Assembly: GCF_900302455.1 (NCBI RefSeq)
Contig: NZ_ONZG01000001.1
Span: 558,001 to 622,000 of the forward strand
Source: Falsiruegeria mediterranea M17
Lineage (GTDB): Bacteria; Pseudomonadota; Alphaproteobacteria; Rhodobacterales; Rhodobacteraceae
Direction of reading: 5' to 3'
Length of the DNA stretch: 64,000 nucleotides
The notes under the pieces were generated by a model, which saw only the letters and a list, made by a program, of their open reading frames with translations, made no database searches and was not told where the DNA came from. Each line of letters opens with the position of its first letter. Positions within the stretch are counted from its first letter, which is position 1. Position numbers and translations under genes: made by a program. This document shows, piece by piece, positions 37,683-46,904 of the stretch.

Positions 37683-38387
37683 ATGCAACATCGTCAGGAC
37701 CGCATTGACTTGGCTGCTTGTCTAAGGCTGGCCGCCCGCAACGGATGGCAGAGGGGTGTGGACAATCACTTTTCGTTGGCGGTTGATGAGGGGCATTTCC
37801 TGGTCAACGCCCGTGGCCTGCATTGGTCCGAAGTTACGGCATCGAACCTTTTGTTGGCCGATCACGACGGCAATGTGGTTGAAGGAGAGGGAGAGATTGA
37901 GGCGTCGGCCTTTTACATTCATTCCCACATCCATCGCACCGTTCCCCATGCGCGCTGCGTTCTTCACGCCCATCCGACCTATTCCACGGCGCTTGGCTGT
38001 ATCGAAGGGGGGCGTCTTGAGAACTGCCATCAGGATGCTTTGCGGTTCTTGGGGCGGGTCTCATACGACGGCGATTTTAGCGGGTCTGCCTTTGATGACG
38101 GCGAAGGTGGGCGCATTGCAGCAACCATCGGAAACGGCAACATCGTGGTCATGGCCCACCACGGGATCACCGTGGTTGGGGAAACCGTGGCGCGGGCCTA
38201 TGACGATTTCTACAATTTTGAGGTGGCTTGCGAATACCAGCTGACGGCAATGGCCTCGGGACGTCCGCTTGCCATTCTTCCTGATGATGTCTCTGAAAAG
38301 CTGGCCGCAGGCATGTGGGACGAACGGCAGATCGATTTCCACTTTGCAGCGATGAAGCGACTATTGGATCGGGACGAACCGGATTAA
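37683..38387 (+). CDS. Class II aldolase/adducin family protein (first copy)
   Basis: 234 residues from the ATG at 37683 with GAGGA before it. Zinc-site residues are the HAH pair in RCVLHAHPTYS and the later His in MAHHGITVVG. The Glu used as acid/base in fuculose-phosphate aldolase appears to be Ala here (ASAFYIHSH), so simple retro-aldol chemistry is uncertain. It shares the general pattern HIHRxxPHARCVxHxH with the second family member at 48986. Upstream neighbour is the HyuA-like gene; a terminator follows. Confidence 0.87.
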   Translation: MQHRQDRIDLAACLRLAARNGWQRGVDNHFSLAVDEGHFLVNARGLHWSEVTASNLLLADHDGNVVEGEGEIEASAFYIHSHIHRTVPHARCVLHAHPTYSTALGCIEGGRLENCHQDALRFLGRVSYDGDFSGSAFDDGEGGRIAATIGNGNIVVMAHHGITVVGETVARAYDDFYNFEVACEYQLTAMASGRPLAILPDDVSEKLAAGMWDERQIDFHFAAMKRLLDRDEPD

Positions 38388-38402
38388 ACCCATTAAAGGG
38401 AA

Positions 38403-38432
38403 ACGCCCCACCAAGATCGGAGGGGCGTAATT
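38403..38432. terminator. Terminator between aldolase and msrA
   Basis: ACGCCCC, 12-base spacer, GGGGCGT, then AATTTT on the plus strand. The left side is preceded by AAGGGAAA, so it may also serve the convergent msrA-msrB transcript. Confidence 0.7.
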
Positions 38433-38438
38433 TTCACT

Positions 38439-38951
38439 TTATTCTGCCGCTTCTGACCGCTTGGGCAGCACCCAATCGGGGCGCGCAAAGTGGCAGGTGT
38501 AGCCGTTGGGAATGCGCTCCAGATAATCCTGATGCTCGGGTTCGGCATCCCAGAAATCACCCACAGGCTCGACCTCGGTCACGACCTTGCCGGGCCACAG
38601 GCCGCTGGCGTTCACGTCGGCAATGGTGTCCAGCGCGGTCGCCTTCTGCGCTTCGTCCACATAATAGATCGCCGAGCGATAGCTCATGCCCATATCGTTG
38701 CCCTGGCGGTTCACCGTGGTCGGGTCATGGATCTGGAAAAAGAACTCCAGCAGCTTGCGATAGCTGATCTGCGCAGGATCAAAGAAGATCTCGATCCCCT
38801 CGGCATGGGTGCCATGGTCGCGATATGTGGCATTGGGAACATCCCCGCCGGTATAACCCACGCGGGTTCCAGAGACGCCGGGCATTTTGCGGATCAGGTC
38901 CTGCATGCCCCAGAAACAGCCACCTGCCAGAACGGCGCGTTCAGTGCTCAT
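38439..38951 (-). CDS. msrA: Peptide methionine-S-sulfoxide reductase
   Basis: 170 residues from the ATG at 38951 ([15 protein letters not shown]). The catalytic Cys is in [23 protein letters not shown] and [18 protein letters not shown] are family landmarks. No signal peptide in this start, so cytoplasmic. Overlaps msrB by four bases. Confidence 0.96.
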   Translation of the reverse strand: MSTERAVLAGGCFWGMQDLIRKMPGVSGTRVGYTGGDVPNATYRDHGTHAEGIEIFFDPAQISYRKLLEFFFQIHDPTTVNRQGNDMGMSYRSAIYYVDEAQKATALDTIADVNASGLWPGKVVTEVEPVGDFWDAEPEHQDYLERIPNGYTCHFARPDWVLPKRSEAAE

Positions 38952-39397
38952 GCGATATCCTCCACTTGATTGATGTAGTCGCCATAGCCTTCGGTCTCCA
39001 TGTCGTCGCGATGCACGAAACGAAGCGAGGCAGAGTTGATGCAATACCGTAGTCCGCCACGATCCAACGGGCCGTCGGGAAAGACATGTCCCAGATGGCT
39101 GTCGCCATGGGCCGAGCGGACCTCGGTCCGGATCATGCCCAAGGTGCGGTCTTCGATCTCTTGCACGTGGGCCGGTTCGATAGGTTTGGTAAAGCTAGGC
39201 CAGCCGCAGCCGGATTCGTATTTGTCGGACGAGGCAAACAGCGGCTCGCCCGACACGATGTCCACATAGATGCCTGGTTCCTTGTTGTGCAGCAGTTTGC
39301 CGGTGCCGGGACGTTCTGTGCCGCTGTTTTGGGTCACATAGAACTCTTCACGCGAAAGGGCGGCGATGGCCTGAGGGTCTTTGGTGTATTTGGTCAT
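38948..39397 (-). CDS. msrB: Peptide methionine-R-sulfoxide reductase
   Basis: 149 residues from the ATG at 39397. Catalytic Cys in [11 protein letters not shown]; substrate pocket [12 protein letters not shown] and [10 protein letters not shown]. The two CxxC zinc motifs of many MsrB proteins are missing ([13 protein letters not shown] carries Ser/Asp), so this is the zinc-free type. With msrA it repairs both diastereomers of oxidised methionine. First gene of the msrB-msrA pair. Confidence 0.95.
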   Translation of the reverse strand: MTKYTKDPQAIAALSREEFYVTQNSGTERPGTGKLLHNKEPGIYVDIVSGEPLFASSDKYESGCGWPSFTKPIEPAHVQEIEDRTLGMIRTEVRSAHGDSHLGHVFPDGPLDRGGLRYCINSASLRFVHRDDMETEGYGDYINQVEDIA

Positions 39398-39535
39398 GCA
39401 ACCTCCGGTTCTGATTTGAACACGTATGTGGGGCCGTGGAATGAAAAGCAAAGATTTGTTTCACTCAGATAGCAGCAACGTGCAATTCATCCAATCGGGT
39501 TCGATGGACGTATGAAATGCACCAGGAGGTTCAAT

Positions 39536-40057
39536 ATGATCAGAATTGGTATTCTAAGCCTGCTGCTGTTAATCGGCCAAATGGTTCATGCAGGCCCGGT
39601 TCGCGGCGTGTTTGACTCGATCGACGGTGGAAAACTCTCATTGAAGGAATGGCAGGGTCGGCCTGTGCTGGTGGTAAACACCGCATCTCAATGCGCCTAT
39701 ACGGACCAATACGCAGGTCTTCAAAAGCTCTATGATCGCTACCGTGATCGTGGCCTGATCGTGCTGGCAGTGCCGTCTGACGATTTCAATCAAGAGTTGG
39801 ACACCAGCGAGGATGTAAAGCAGTTCTGCGAAATGAACTACGGCCTGGATGTTCCGATGACCGACATCACATCGGTTCGCGGTTCATCGGCACATCCGTT
39901 CTATCGTCAGGTCAAAGAGGACACAGGATTTGTGCCGCGATGGAACTTTAACAAAGTCTTGGTTGCACCTGATGGCTCTGTCGCCGCAACGTTTGGATCG
40001 GCGATCCGTCCCGACTCGGGCAAGATCGTCAGTGCGATCGAAGAGTTTTTGAGTTAG
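39536..40057 (+). CDS. Exported glutathione peroxidase family protein
   Basis: 173 residues from the ATG at 39536, with AGGAGG six bases upstream. A signal peptide (IRIGILSLLLLIGQMVHA) sends it to the periplasm. Active-site Cys in NTASQCAYTDQY, Gln/Trp partners near LAVPSDDFNQE and PRWNFNKVLV. In bacteria such Cys-GPx proteins usually use thioredoxin-like donors. Divergent from msrBA, so peroxide removal and methionine repair may respond together. Its stop overlaps the convergent EamA gene stop by three bases. Confidence 0.88.
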   Translation: MIRIGILSLLLLIGQMVHAGPVRGVFDSIDGGKLSLKEWQGRPVLVVNTASQCAYTDQYAGLQKLYDRYRDRGLIVLAVPSDDFNQELDTSEDVKQFCEMNYGLDVPMTDITSVRGSSAHPFYRQVKEDTGFVPRWNFNKVLVAPDGSVAATFGSAIRPDSGKIVSAIEEFLS

Positions 40058-40932
40058 GCGCGCTTTGAAGCGGGCTGGCGTGCCAGCTGTACCGCGAGAA
40101 TGCCAAGCGTTGTGATCGCCACGCCAAGGCCGTCGAGTACCCCCAGACTTTCACCCAGCAAAGCTGCGGCCACAGCAACGCCGAACGCCGGGTTCAAGAA
40201 GTGAAAGGTTGAGGCGCGAATGGCCCCGATCCGATCCAGCAGCAGGAACCAGATCAGCGTCGCAGCAAGCCCCGGAACCAGCGTGGTATAGGCAAAAGCC
40301 AGCAGGAAAGGCATCGTCGGGTTGATGTAAATCGTTTCAAACACCGGGGCGGCAACAAACAAGACGGCCGAGCCTACAAGCATCTGCAACCCGACTACCA
40401 TCATGAAGTTCCCGCCCGAGGTCGCCCCGCGCACCGAAAGGGTGGCAAAGGTTAGCGCCAGTGCGCCCAATACGCAGAGCATCAGGCCAAACATGTCGAT
40501 GCCGCCCGATATCCGCGCGCCCATGATCAGTGCCACGCCGCCAAATCCCATGAGTAGACCGATCAGACCAAGAGGGCGCAACCGTTCCTTGAAGATCAGC
40601 CAATTCGCCAGTGCCACCATCAGCGGCATGGTCGAGGCAATGATGGCCGCGACCGAAGCCTCGATCGTTTGCATCGCATAGAAGTTCAGACCCAAATACA
40701 GGGCATTCTGGCATATCCCGAACATGATCGTCGCAAACAGCTGCGGCCGGGTCAGCCGCCAGCTTTGCCCCATGGCGCGCGCGATCAGCACACCCAACAC
40801 GCCGGAAATCAGAAATCGCAGAGCCAGGGAAAACAGGGGCGAGGCATCCGCAACGATGATCCGCGCCGACGTAAAGGCCGACGACCACATGAATGCAAAG
40901 GCTAGCCCCATGACAACGGCACGCATATCCAT
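40054..40932 (-). CDS. EamA/DMT family transporter
   Basis: 292 residues from the ATG at 40932 (alternative ATG at 40926). About ten membrane helices in two EamA repeats: first from VVMGLAFAFMWSSAFTSAR, second from MFGLMLCVLGALALTF. These drug/metabolite exporters often move amino acids or metabolites outward. Substrate cannot be assigned. It ends in a basic tail (RQPASKRA). Confidence 0.9.
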   Translation of the reverse strand: MDMRAVVMGLAFAFMWSSAFTSARIIVADASPLFSLALRFLISGVLGVLIARAMGQSWRLTRPQLFATIMFGICQNALYLGLNFYAMQTIEASVAAIIASTMPLMVALANWLIFKERLRPLGLIGLLMGFGGVALIMGARISGGIDMFGLMLCVLGALALTFATLSVRGATSGGNFMMVVGLQMLVGSAVLFVAAPVFETIYINPTMPFLLAFAYTTLVPGLAATLIWFLLLDRIGAIRASTFHFLNPAFGVAVAAALLGESLGVLDGLGVAITTLGILAVQLARQPASKRA

Positions 40933-41075
40933 GATGCTGTCCCTCTCCCTCACGCAGCGAGGGGACAGTTCATCAAATCACACAGGCATGCAAGTGCGTT
41001 AGTATGTGTTGATACAATAGATCAGGCATTGCAGGAGGATGCCCAGAATGAATCGTTAAGACATCCCCCTTCCCA

Positions 41076-41729
41076 TCAATGCAAATACTGGTGATCCGGT
41101 TCATTTTCCGGTTCGTCGACCGGATCAAGAACAAGCAACAGTCGCGCTTCCCCGGTCCCTTCGATCGGTGGAGAGCGGTGAACGAGGCGTGATTTCGATT
41201 GATCGGGCCAAAGCGTTCCGCGCAGCAGGATCGGGGCGCCAGTTGGTGCGGTGAAAATGTGATCCGGCTCGTCCGCGTCCCCCAAGATCCCGTATTGCGT
41301 GCCGGTTCCGCGATAGGTGCAGACCAAACGGGCTGTGACGGCATCGATGTGGAACCGTCGGCAGGCATTTGTTGTCACAGCATCCAGACGCAGGCGCAGC
41401 CAATTCGCACCCATGAGATTGGCAAAAACATCCGCCATCGCGGCCACATCATCAACCAGCACATTGCGTTCAGAGCAGTCTGGGGTGCCAGACACCTCGC
41501 ACACCTTGTGCATTGCATCGCGTGCCGCATGTGGACGCAGAACGACCCTGGTTTTGGGCAATTGCTTTGGATCAAGCGTGTTGATCCAAGATTGAAATTG
41601 CGACGTCGGGTTGCGCTGCCAGATCACGCCACCAATTTTGGGTTTTCTCAGCTCGACCAGACCCTCGGGCGTTTCCGTTATGCCAACGCGGGATGCGATG
41701 TCTGTTCCGATTTCGCGGATGACATTCAT
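41076..41729 (-). CDS. DUF1826 family protein
   Basis: 217 residues, no leader. Matches what I recall of DUF1826, a family found beside COG0523 GTPases and zinc-uptake genes. Internal features: several His/Cys pairs ([30 protein letters not shown]) and a C-terminal HQYLH that could bind metal. The segment [21 protein letters not shown] resembles cupin/oxygenase-like strands. It is coupled to the GTPase gene by ATGA overlap. Function unknown; a part in zinc limitation is inferred from context. Confidence 0.8.
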   Translation of the reverse strand: MNVIREIGTDIASRVGITETPEGLVELRKPKIGGVIWQRNPTSQFQSWINTLDPKQLPKTRVVLRPHAARDAMHKVCEVSGTPDCSERNVLVDDVAAMADVFANLMGANWLRLRLDAVTTNACRRFHIDAVTARLVCTYRGTGTQYGILGDADEPDHIFTAPTGAPILLRGTLWPDQSKSRLVHRSPPIEGTGEARLLLVLDPVDEPENEPDHQYLH

Positions 41730-42937
41730 GCTGCGGCCTCGCTCCGGCGCCAGATCGGGAAGGGATCTGACAAATCGGGAAGGTCATGAGGCCCGGTCGC
41801 GGCGATGGCGGGCAATAGGGCCCCGTCGAGCCTGGCCTTGAGTGCGGGCCAGTCGATGCCGCTGCCGATGAACACGATCTCTTGGCGGCGATCCCCCCAA
41901 GGTTCCTGCCAATGGGCCTGCATATAGGCACGTGCGCTTTCATGGTCGGGCCGTCGGTCTTCGGGAACGGTGGCCCACCAGGTGCCAAGCGGCTGGATCG
42001 ACGACAACGCTCCGGCAAGAGAGAATTCTGCGACCCAATCGGGCCGGGTTGCGATCCAGAAATGGCCCTTGGCGCGAATGACGCCAGATAGCTTTCCATT
42101 CAAAACATCCAGAACCTTTTCTGGAATAAAGGGTTGGCGGGCCCGGTAGACAAAACTGGTGACGCCGTATTCTTCGGTTTCGGGGACGTGATCGGCAAAA
42201 CCGTAGAGCTCTTTTGCCCACATCGGATGTTCATGTGCCTTTTCGAAATCAAACAGGCCAGTATCCAGAATTTCACCTGCAGGCACGTCAGACTGGTTCG
42301 TTTCGATGATCTTGGCGTCTGCGTTGAGGCTGCGGATAATTTTGCGGGCGACATCCACACGCTCAGGTCCGGCATCCACCACCTTGTTCAGGATTACGAC
42401 ATCAGCGAACTCGATTTGGTCAGTGAGAAGGTGAACCAATGTGCGCTCGTCTTCTTCGCCCATGGTCTCGCCGCGGTCACTTAGGAAATCGTGGCTGGAG
42501 TAATCTTCGAGCAGGTTCACGGCATCAACTACGGTCACCATCGTGTCCAGGCGCGAGACGTCGGACAGGCTCTGGCCAAACTCGTCGCGGAAATCAAAGG
42601 TGGCGGCGACGGGCAGGGGTTCTGATATGCCGGTTGATTCAATCAGAAGATAGTCGAAACGCCCTTCGCCAGCGAGGCGCCGCACCTCGTCCAGCAGGTC
42701 GTCGCGCAGGGTGCAGCAGATGCAACCGTTCGACATCTCTACCAGCGTCTCATCGGTTCGCGAGAGTTCAGTGTCTGCGCGCACGAGATCGGCGTCGATG
42801 TTTACCTCGGACATGTCGTTGACGATGACGGCAACCCTGCGCCCGTCACGATTGTTCAGAACCCGGTTCAACAACGTTGTTTTGCCTGCGCCCAAAAAGC
42901 CGGACAGGACAGTAACAGGAAGGCGGGAGTCGTTCAT
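41726..42937 (-). CDS. COG0523 (CobW/ZigA-type) metallochaperone GTPase
   Basis: 403 residues. G domain with Walker [16 protein letters not shown], the metal-binding CxCC in [12 protein letters not shown], the [10 protein letters not shown] switch and ILNKVV. The C-terminal CobW_C domain spans about 265-375. These GTPases hand zinc to client proteins under zinc starvation, ZigA/ZagA-like, and are usually repressed by Zur. A perfect 16-base Zur-like palindrome lies 68 bases upstream. The pair with DUF1826 supports the zinc reading over cobalamin synthesis; no cob genes are present. Confidence 0.92.
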   Translation of the reverse strand: MNDSRLPVTVLSGFLGAGKTTLLNRVLNNRDGRRVAVIVNDMSEVNIDADLVRADTELSRTDETLVEMSNGCICCTLRDDLLDEVRRLAGEGRFDYLLIESTGISEPLPVAATFDFRDEFGQSLSDVSRLDTMVTVVDAVNLLEDYSSHDFLSDRGETMGEEDERTLVHLLTDQIEFADVVILNKVVDAGPERVDVARKIIRSLNADAKIIETNQSDVPAGEILDTGLFDFEKAHEHPMWAKELYGFADHVPETEEYGVTSFVYRARQPFIPEKVLDVLNGKLSGVIRAKGHFWIATRPDWVAEFSLAGALSSIQPLGTWWATVPEDRRPDHESARAYMQAHWQEPWGDRRQEIVFIGSGIDWPALKARLDGALLPAIAATGPHDLPDLSDPFPIWRRSEAAA

Positions 42938-43004
42938 CTGCGTGGTCCTTAATTCGAGAGTTCGGTTGCGAAAGGATTGCCAAATCTACCTACGGCAATG
43001 ACAA

Positions 43005-43020
43005 TTATGTTATAACATAA
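43005..43020. promoter_or_regulatory. Candidate Zur box
   Basis: TTATGTTATAACATAA is a perfect 16-base palindrome with the GTTATAACATAAC core typical of Zur sites (compare the proteobacterial TGTTATA-TATAACA pattern). It lies upstream of the COG0523 gene and in the space between it and hupB, whose terminator is on the other side. Confidence 0.65.
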
Positions 43021-43082
43021 CAGAATGCAAGCCTATTGAGCTGTGCAGTTCCAGGGCGCCAAACCCTGACGAAGCGACAACG

Positions 43083-43106
43083 AAAAAGGGCCGCCAGCTG
43101 GCGACC
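43083..43106 (-). terminator. Terminator of hupB
   Basis: On the minus strand GGGTCGCC, loop AGCT, GGCGGCCC, then TTTTT. The stem has one T-G pair. It ends about 30 bases past the HU stop. Confidence 0.8.
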
Positions 43107-43134
43107 CCAATTCGTTCAGATCAAGAGGATCCGA

Positions 43135-43422
43135 TCAGCCGTTCACGCTGTCTTTCAGCGCTTTGGCGATGGTCATTTTCACGACCTTGTCGGCTTCTTT
43201 CTTGAACTGTTCGCCAGTGGCAGGGTTACGCACCATACGCTCTGGACGCTCACGGCAATAGATCTTGCCCACGCCTGGCAGGGTCACGGCGCCACCGCCG
43301 GAAACTTCGCGGGTGATCAGGCCGGTGATAGCGTCGAGTGCTGCGCCAGCGGCTTTTTTATCTGTACCCATTTCCTCGGCCAGTGCTGCCACGAGCTGAG
43401 TTTTGGTCATAGGCTTTGCCAT
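43135..43422 (-). CDS. hupB: HU family DNA-binding protein
   Basis: 95 residues. Typical HU fold: MTKTQLVAALAEEMGTDKKAA helices, the GVGKIYCRERPERMVRNPATGE arm (shown partly: RMVRNPATGE) that enters the minor groove, and the AKALKDSVNG tail. The extra Cys in the arm (IYCRE) is unusual for HU. It compacts DNA and aids recombination and regulation. GGAG precedes the ATG and a terminator follows, so it is monocistronic. Confidence 0.95.
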   Translation of the reverse strand: MAKPMTKTQLVAALAEEMGTDKKAAGAALDAITGLITREVSGGGAVTLPGVGKIYCRERPERMVRNPATGEQFKKEADKVVKMTIAKALKDSVNG

Positions 43423-43553
43423 TTCTTGGTCTCCTTACTGTGCCCGATCAGTTGGGCCTCATCGCGTAACTCTAACTGGATATTGTGAGGTAACACAACG
43501 AATAGTAGCACCGAAAACCAAGAAAATATGGGGTTTTCGGCGGTTTTTTGCGC

Positions 43554-45017
43554 TCAGAGGAAGGCGGTTTCGTCAAACGAGCGCAATTTCCGGCTGTGTA
43601 GGCGCTCCAGAGGCATCCCGCGCAGCGCCTCCATCGCGCGAATTCCGATGGCCAGATGACGACTGACCTGGGTTGTATAGAACTCGGATGCCATGCCCGG
43701 CAACTTCAATTCGCCATGCAACGGTTTGTCCGAAACGCACAGCAACGTGCCATAGGGAACACGGAATCTGTAGCCATTGGCCGCAATCGTGGCGCTTTCC
43801 ATGTCCAGCGCAATGGCGCGTGACTGGCTGAGGCGCTGAACCGGACCGGACTGATCGCGCAGTTCCCAGTTGCGGTTGTCGATGGTGGCAACCGTGCCGG
43901 TGCGCATTACCCGCTTCAGGTCGTATCCGGCGAGTTCCGTCACTTCGGCCACGGCCTGTTCCAACGCGATCTGAATCTCGGCCAAGGCTGGGATCGGCAC
44001 CCACACAGGCAGGTCGTCGTCCAGTACGTGATCTTCGCGCAGATAGGCATGTGCCAGCACGAAATCGCCAAGCGCCTGTGTGTTTCGCAGACCTGCGCAG
44101 TGACCCACCATCAACCAGGCGTGCGGTCGCAGGACTGCGATGTGGTCTGTCGCAGTCTTGGCGTTTGATGGCCCCACGCCGATGTTGACCAGCGTGATCC
44201 CCGACCCATCCGCCCGTTTCAGGTGATAGGTCGGCATCTGAGGCAGTTTGGCGGGCGTGTCGATGGGCGTTTCGGCATCCGTGATCTCGACGTTGCCGGT
44301 ACTGACAAAGCTGATGTAACCGCTGTTCGGATCGGCCAACTGAGCGCGCGCATAGGCTTCGAATTCGGACACGTAGAACTGGTAGTTGGTGAACAAAACA
44401 TGGTTCTGGAAATGGTCCGGATCGGTGGCCGTGTAGTGTGACAGCCGCGCCAGCGAATAGTCGATACGCTGTGCCGTAAACAGAGCAAGTGGGCCGGTGC
44501 CGTTGCTGGGCACATGGGTGCCATTAACGATATCATCGTTGGTGGTGCTCAGGTCCGGCACGTCGAACACATCGCGTAGGGTGAACCCTGCAGCGCCTTC
44601 TTGCGGAACCGTCAGTCCGGGGTTGGCCGCAACGGCAAAATGCACTGGAATAGGCGTCGTTGACGGGCCGATGGTGACCGGCTGGCCATGGTTCTTGATC
44701 AAAAGCGCAATCTGCTGGGTCAGGTAAGACCGGAAGAGACGCGGCTGCGTGATGGTCGTGGCATAGGTGCCGGGATTTGTCACATGCCCGTAGCTTAGTC
44801 GGCTGTCCACCTGCGCATAGCTGGTCGTCTTGATCCGCACCTCGGGATAGAACGCACGCACATGACGCTCTGGCGCGCCTTCAACCATCGCTTCGGAAAA
44901 CCGCTGGCAGAGGAAAGCCGTCGCCTGATCATAGAGCTCGATCAACCGCTCGACGGCTTGCGCAGGGTCGGTGAAGCTTTCTGGTTCAAGGGTTTCGGGT
45001 GTGGCGTATTCTGTCAT
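43554..45017 (-). CDS. amn: AMP nucleosidase
   Basis: 487 residues. N-terminal AMP-nucleosidase-specific domain (ERHVRAFYPEVRIKTTSYAQ, SYGHVTNPGTYATTITQP) and a C-terminal nucleoside-phosphorylase-like domain (NIGVGPSNAKTATDHIAVLRPHAWLM region, ALDMESATIAANGYRFRVP). Splits AMP into adenine and ribose 5-phosphate. Its start overlaps the adenine deaminase stop by four bases, so the adenine made can go straight to hypoxanthine. Confidence 0.95.
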   Translation of the reverse strand: MTEYATPETLEPESFTDPAQAVERLIELYDQATAFLCQRFSEAMVEGAPERHVRAFYPEVRIKTTSYAQVDSRLSYGHVTNPGTYATTITQPRLFRSYLTQQIALLIKNHGQPVTIGPSTTPIPVHFAVAANPGLTVPQEGAAGFTLRDVFDVPDLSTTNDDIVNGTHVPSNGTGPLALFTAQRIDYSLARLSHYTATDPDHFQNHVLFTNYQFYVSEFEAYARAQLADPNSGYISFVSTGNVEITDAETPIDTPAKLPQMPTYHLKRADGSGITLVNIGVGPSNAKTATDHIAVLRPHAWLMVGHCAGLRNTQALGDFVLAHAYLREDHVLDDDLPVWVPIPALAEIQIALEQAVAEVTELAGYDLKRVMRTGTVATIDNRNWELRDQSGPVQRLSQSRAIALDMESATIAANGYRFRVPYGTLLCVSDKPLHGELKLPGMASEFYTTQVSRHLAIGIRAMEALRGMPLERLHSRKLRSFDETAFL

Positions 45018-46816
45018 TCAAGTGGGTCCAGTAGGTCAATCTTTTCAAAGGTGCGCACGTCGATCAGGCCAAGGTCCGATATCCGCAATTCCGGGATCAC
45101 CACCAAGGCCAGCAGCGAATGCTGCATGTATGCGTTGTTCAGGTCACAGCCGCACGATTGCATGGCGGCAACCATCTGCTCGGCTTTCGCGGCGACGTCC
45201 GTGGCTGGGCTGTCGGACATGAGCCCGGCAATGGGCAGTTCCACCAGCGCCAGCTCTTCGCCGTCTCGCCAAATGGTGATGCCGCCGCCCACCTCGGCCA
45301 GCCGGTTCGCAGCAAGTGCCATCTGCGCCCGGTCTGTCCCGACGACAATCATATGGTGGCTGTCATGCGCCACGGTCGATGCCATGGCCATGCGCCCCTG
45401 GTAGCCAAAGCCCGAGACAAAGGCGTTGGTCACCCCGCCCGTGGCCCGGTGTCGTTCCACTAGTGCGATTTGGCAGGTCTCTCCATCACCTTCGACTAGC
45501 CCCTCACGCACCGGAAGATCGGCCTTGAGCGCCTTGGTCGGGGCCTGGTTTTCCACAACACCTATTACATTGGCGCGGACGGAATTGGCACCTTCAGGCG
45601 CTTTGATTTCAAAGTCCGTGGCGCCCAACTCATGACCCAGATGCACTGTGCCGCGCGCAGTGTCGGGCCAGTCGAAATGAGGACAATCCACTTTGATAGA
45701 GCCGTTTTCAGCAACGATTTTCCCGCGTGCGATCACGGTTTCAATCGGCAGGTCGGTCAGGTTGGAAGTCAAGATAACATCGGCCCGACGCCCCGGTGTG
45801 ATCGAACCAATCTCGCGCTCCAATCCAAAGTGAGTAGCCGTGTTGATCGTCGCCATCTGCAGCGCAATCAACGGATCACAGCCGCAAGCAATTGCGTGTC
45901 GCACCACCCGGTTCATATGACCGTCATTGACCAACGTGCCGGAATGGCAGTCATCGGTACACAGGATGAAGTTGCGCGGATCCAGACCCTTTTCCGTTAC
46001 TGCTGTGATCTGGCTTTCAACGTCATACCAGGCAGACCCCAGTCGCATCATCGACCGCATGCCCTGGCGCACGCGGGCAATGGCATCCGCCTCACACGTC
46101 CCTTCGTGATCATCCGCAGGGCCACCCGCGACATAGGCCGCAAAGGCCGGGCCCAAATCGGGCGAGGCATAGTGCCCGCCCACAGTCTTGCCTGCGCGTT
46201 GCGTCGCCGCAATCTCGGCTAGCATTTTGGGGTCGGCGTTTGACACGCCAGGAAAGTTCATCATCTCGCCCAAGCCGATAATGCCGGGCCAGGTCATCGC
46301 CTCGGCCACATCCTCGGGGCTGATTTCATAGCCGGTGGTTTCCAGGCCCGGCGCCGAGGGTGCGCAGGACGGCATTTGGGTAAAGATGTTGACGGGTTGC
46401 ATCAGCGCCTCGTCATGCATCATGCGAACACCGTCCAGACCCAGCACATTGGCGATCTCATGCGGGTCGGTGAACATTGATGTGGTGCCATGAGGGATCA
46501 CGGCGCGAGCAAACTCGGCGGGCGTCAGCATGCCGCTTTCGATGTGCATGTGGCCGTCGCACAGGCCGGGGATCATGTAACGGCCTTTGGCCTCGATGAG
46601 TTGCGTATCGGGGCCGGTGCAATGGCTGGCGTCGGGACCGACAAAGGCGATCCGACCTGCGGCGATTGCGATCGAATGATCAGGTAGGGCTTCGCGCGTA
46701 TGCACATTGACCCAGGTTCCACCGGTGATGACGGTGTCGGCGGCCTCGCGTCCGGCGGCGACGGCGATCAAACGGGGGGCCACTTCGGGCCAGGTGGGGA
46801 AAGTTGTCTGTTCCAT
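45014..46816 (-). CDS. ade: Adenine deaminase
   Basis: 600 residues. Amidohydrolase-type ADE family: metal site GLCDGHMHIESGML (His-x-His), PHGTTSMFTDPHEIANV, and CTDDCHSGTL (given as ILCTDDCHSG) with the C-terminal Ade domain (VAHDSHHMIVVG, RLAEVGGGITIW). Converts adenine to hypoxanthine and ammonia. First gene of ade-amn. The short space to the divergent arsC-like gene (88 bases) must hold both promoters. Confidence 0.96.
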   Translation of the reverse strand: MEQTTFPTWPEVAPRLIAVAAGREAADTVITGGTWVNVHTREALPDHSIAIAAGRIAFVGPDASHCTGPDTQLIEAKGRYMIPGLCDGHMHIESGMLTPAEFARAVIPHGTTSMFTDPHEIANVLGLDGVRMMHDEALMQPVNIFTQMPSCAPSAPGLETTGYEISPEDVAEAMTWPGIIGLGEMMNFPGVSNADPKMLAEIAATQRAGKTVGGHYASPDLGPAFAAYVAGGPADDHEGTCEADAIARVRQGMRSMMRLGSAWYDVESQITAVTEKGLDPRNFILCTDDCHSGTLVNDGHMNRVVRHAIACGCDPLIALQMATINTATHFGLEREIGSITPGRRADVILTSNLTDLPIETVIARGKIVAENGSIKVDCPHFDWPDTARGTVHLGHELGATDFEIKAPEGANSVRANVIGVVENQAPTKALKADLPVREGLVEGDGETCQIALVERHRATGGVTNAFVSGFGYQGRMAMASTVAHDSHHMIVVGTDRAQMALAANRLAEVGGGITIWRDGEELALVELPIAGLMSDSPATDVAAKAEQMVAAMQSCGCDLNNAYMQHSLLALVVIPELRISDLGLIDVRTFEKIDLLDPLE

Positions 46817-46904
46817 GGCTCAACTTTCCCGAATGTTAGCGCCTGTGCAACCCCTCCCGTCGCGGTATCATGAAAGGGTTACATCTGGTCGGGTATAGGG
46901 TCCC

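Noticed and set aside
39490-39510. GGGTTCGATGG as a tRNA T-loop
   Set aside because: No surrounding cloverleaf, acceptor stem or CCA end; no tRNA gene was found in the window.
43511-43540. CCGAAAACC / GGTTTTCGG hairpin between amn and hupB as the amn terminator
   Set aside because: On the minus strand no T run follows the stem and the loop is 12 bases; the T-rich side faces the plus strand where no gene ends.
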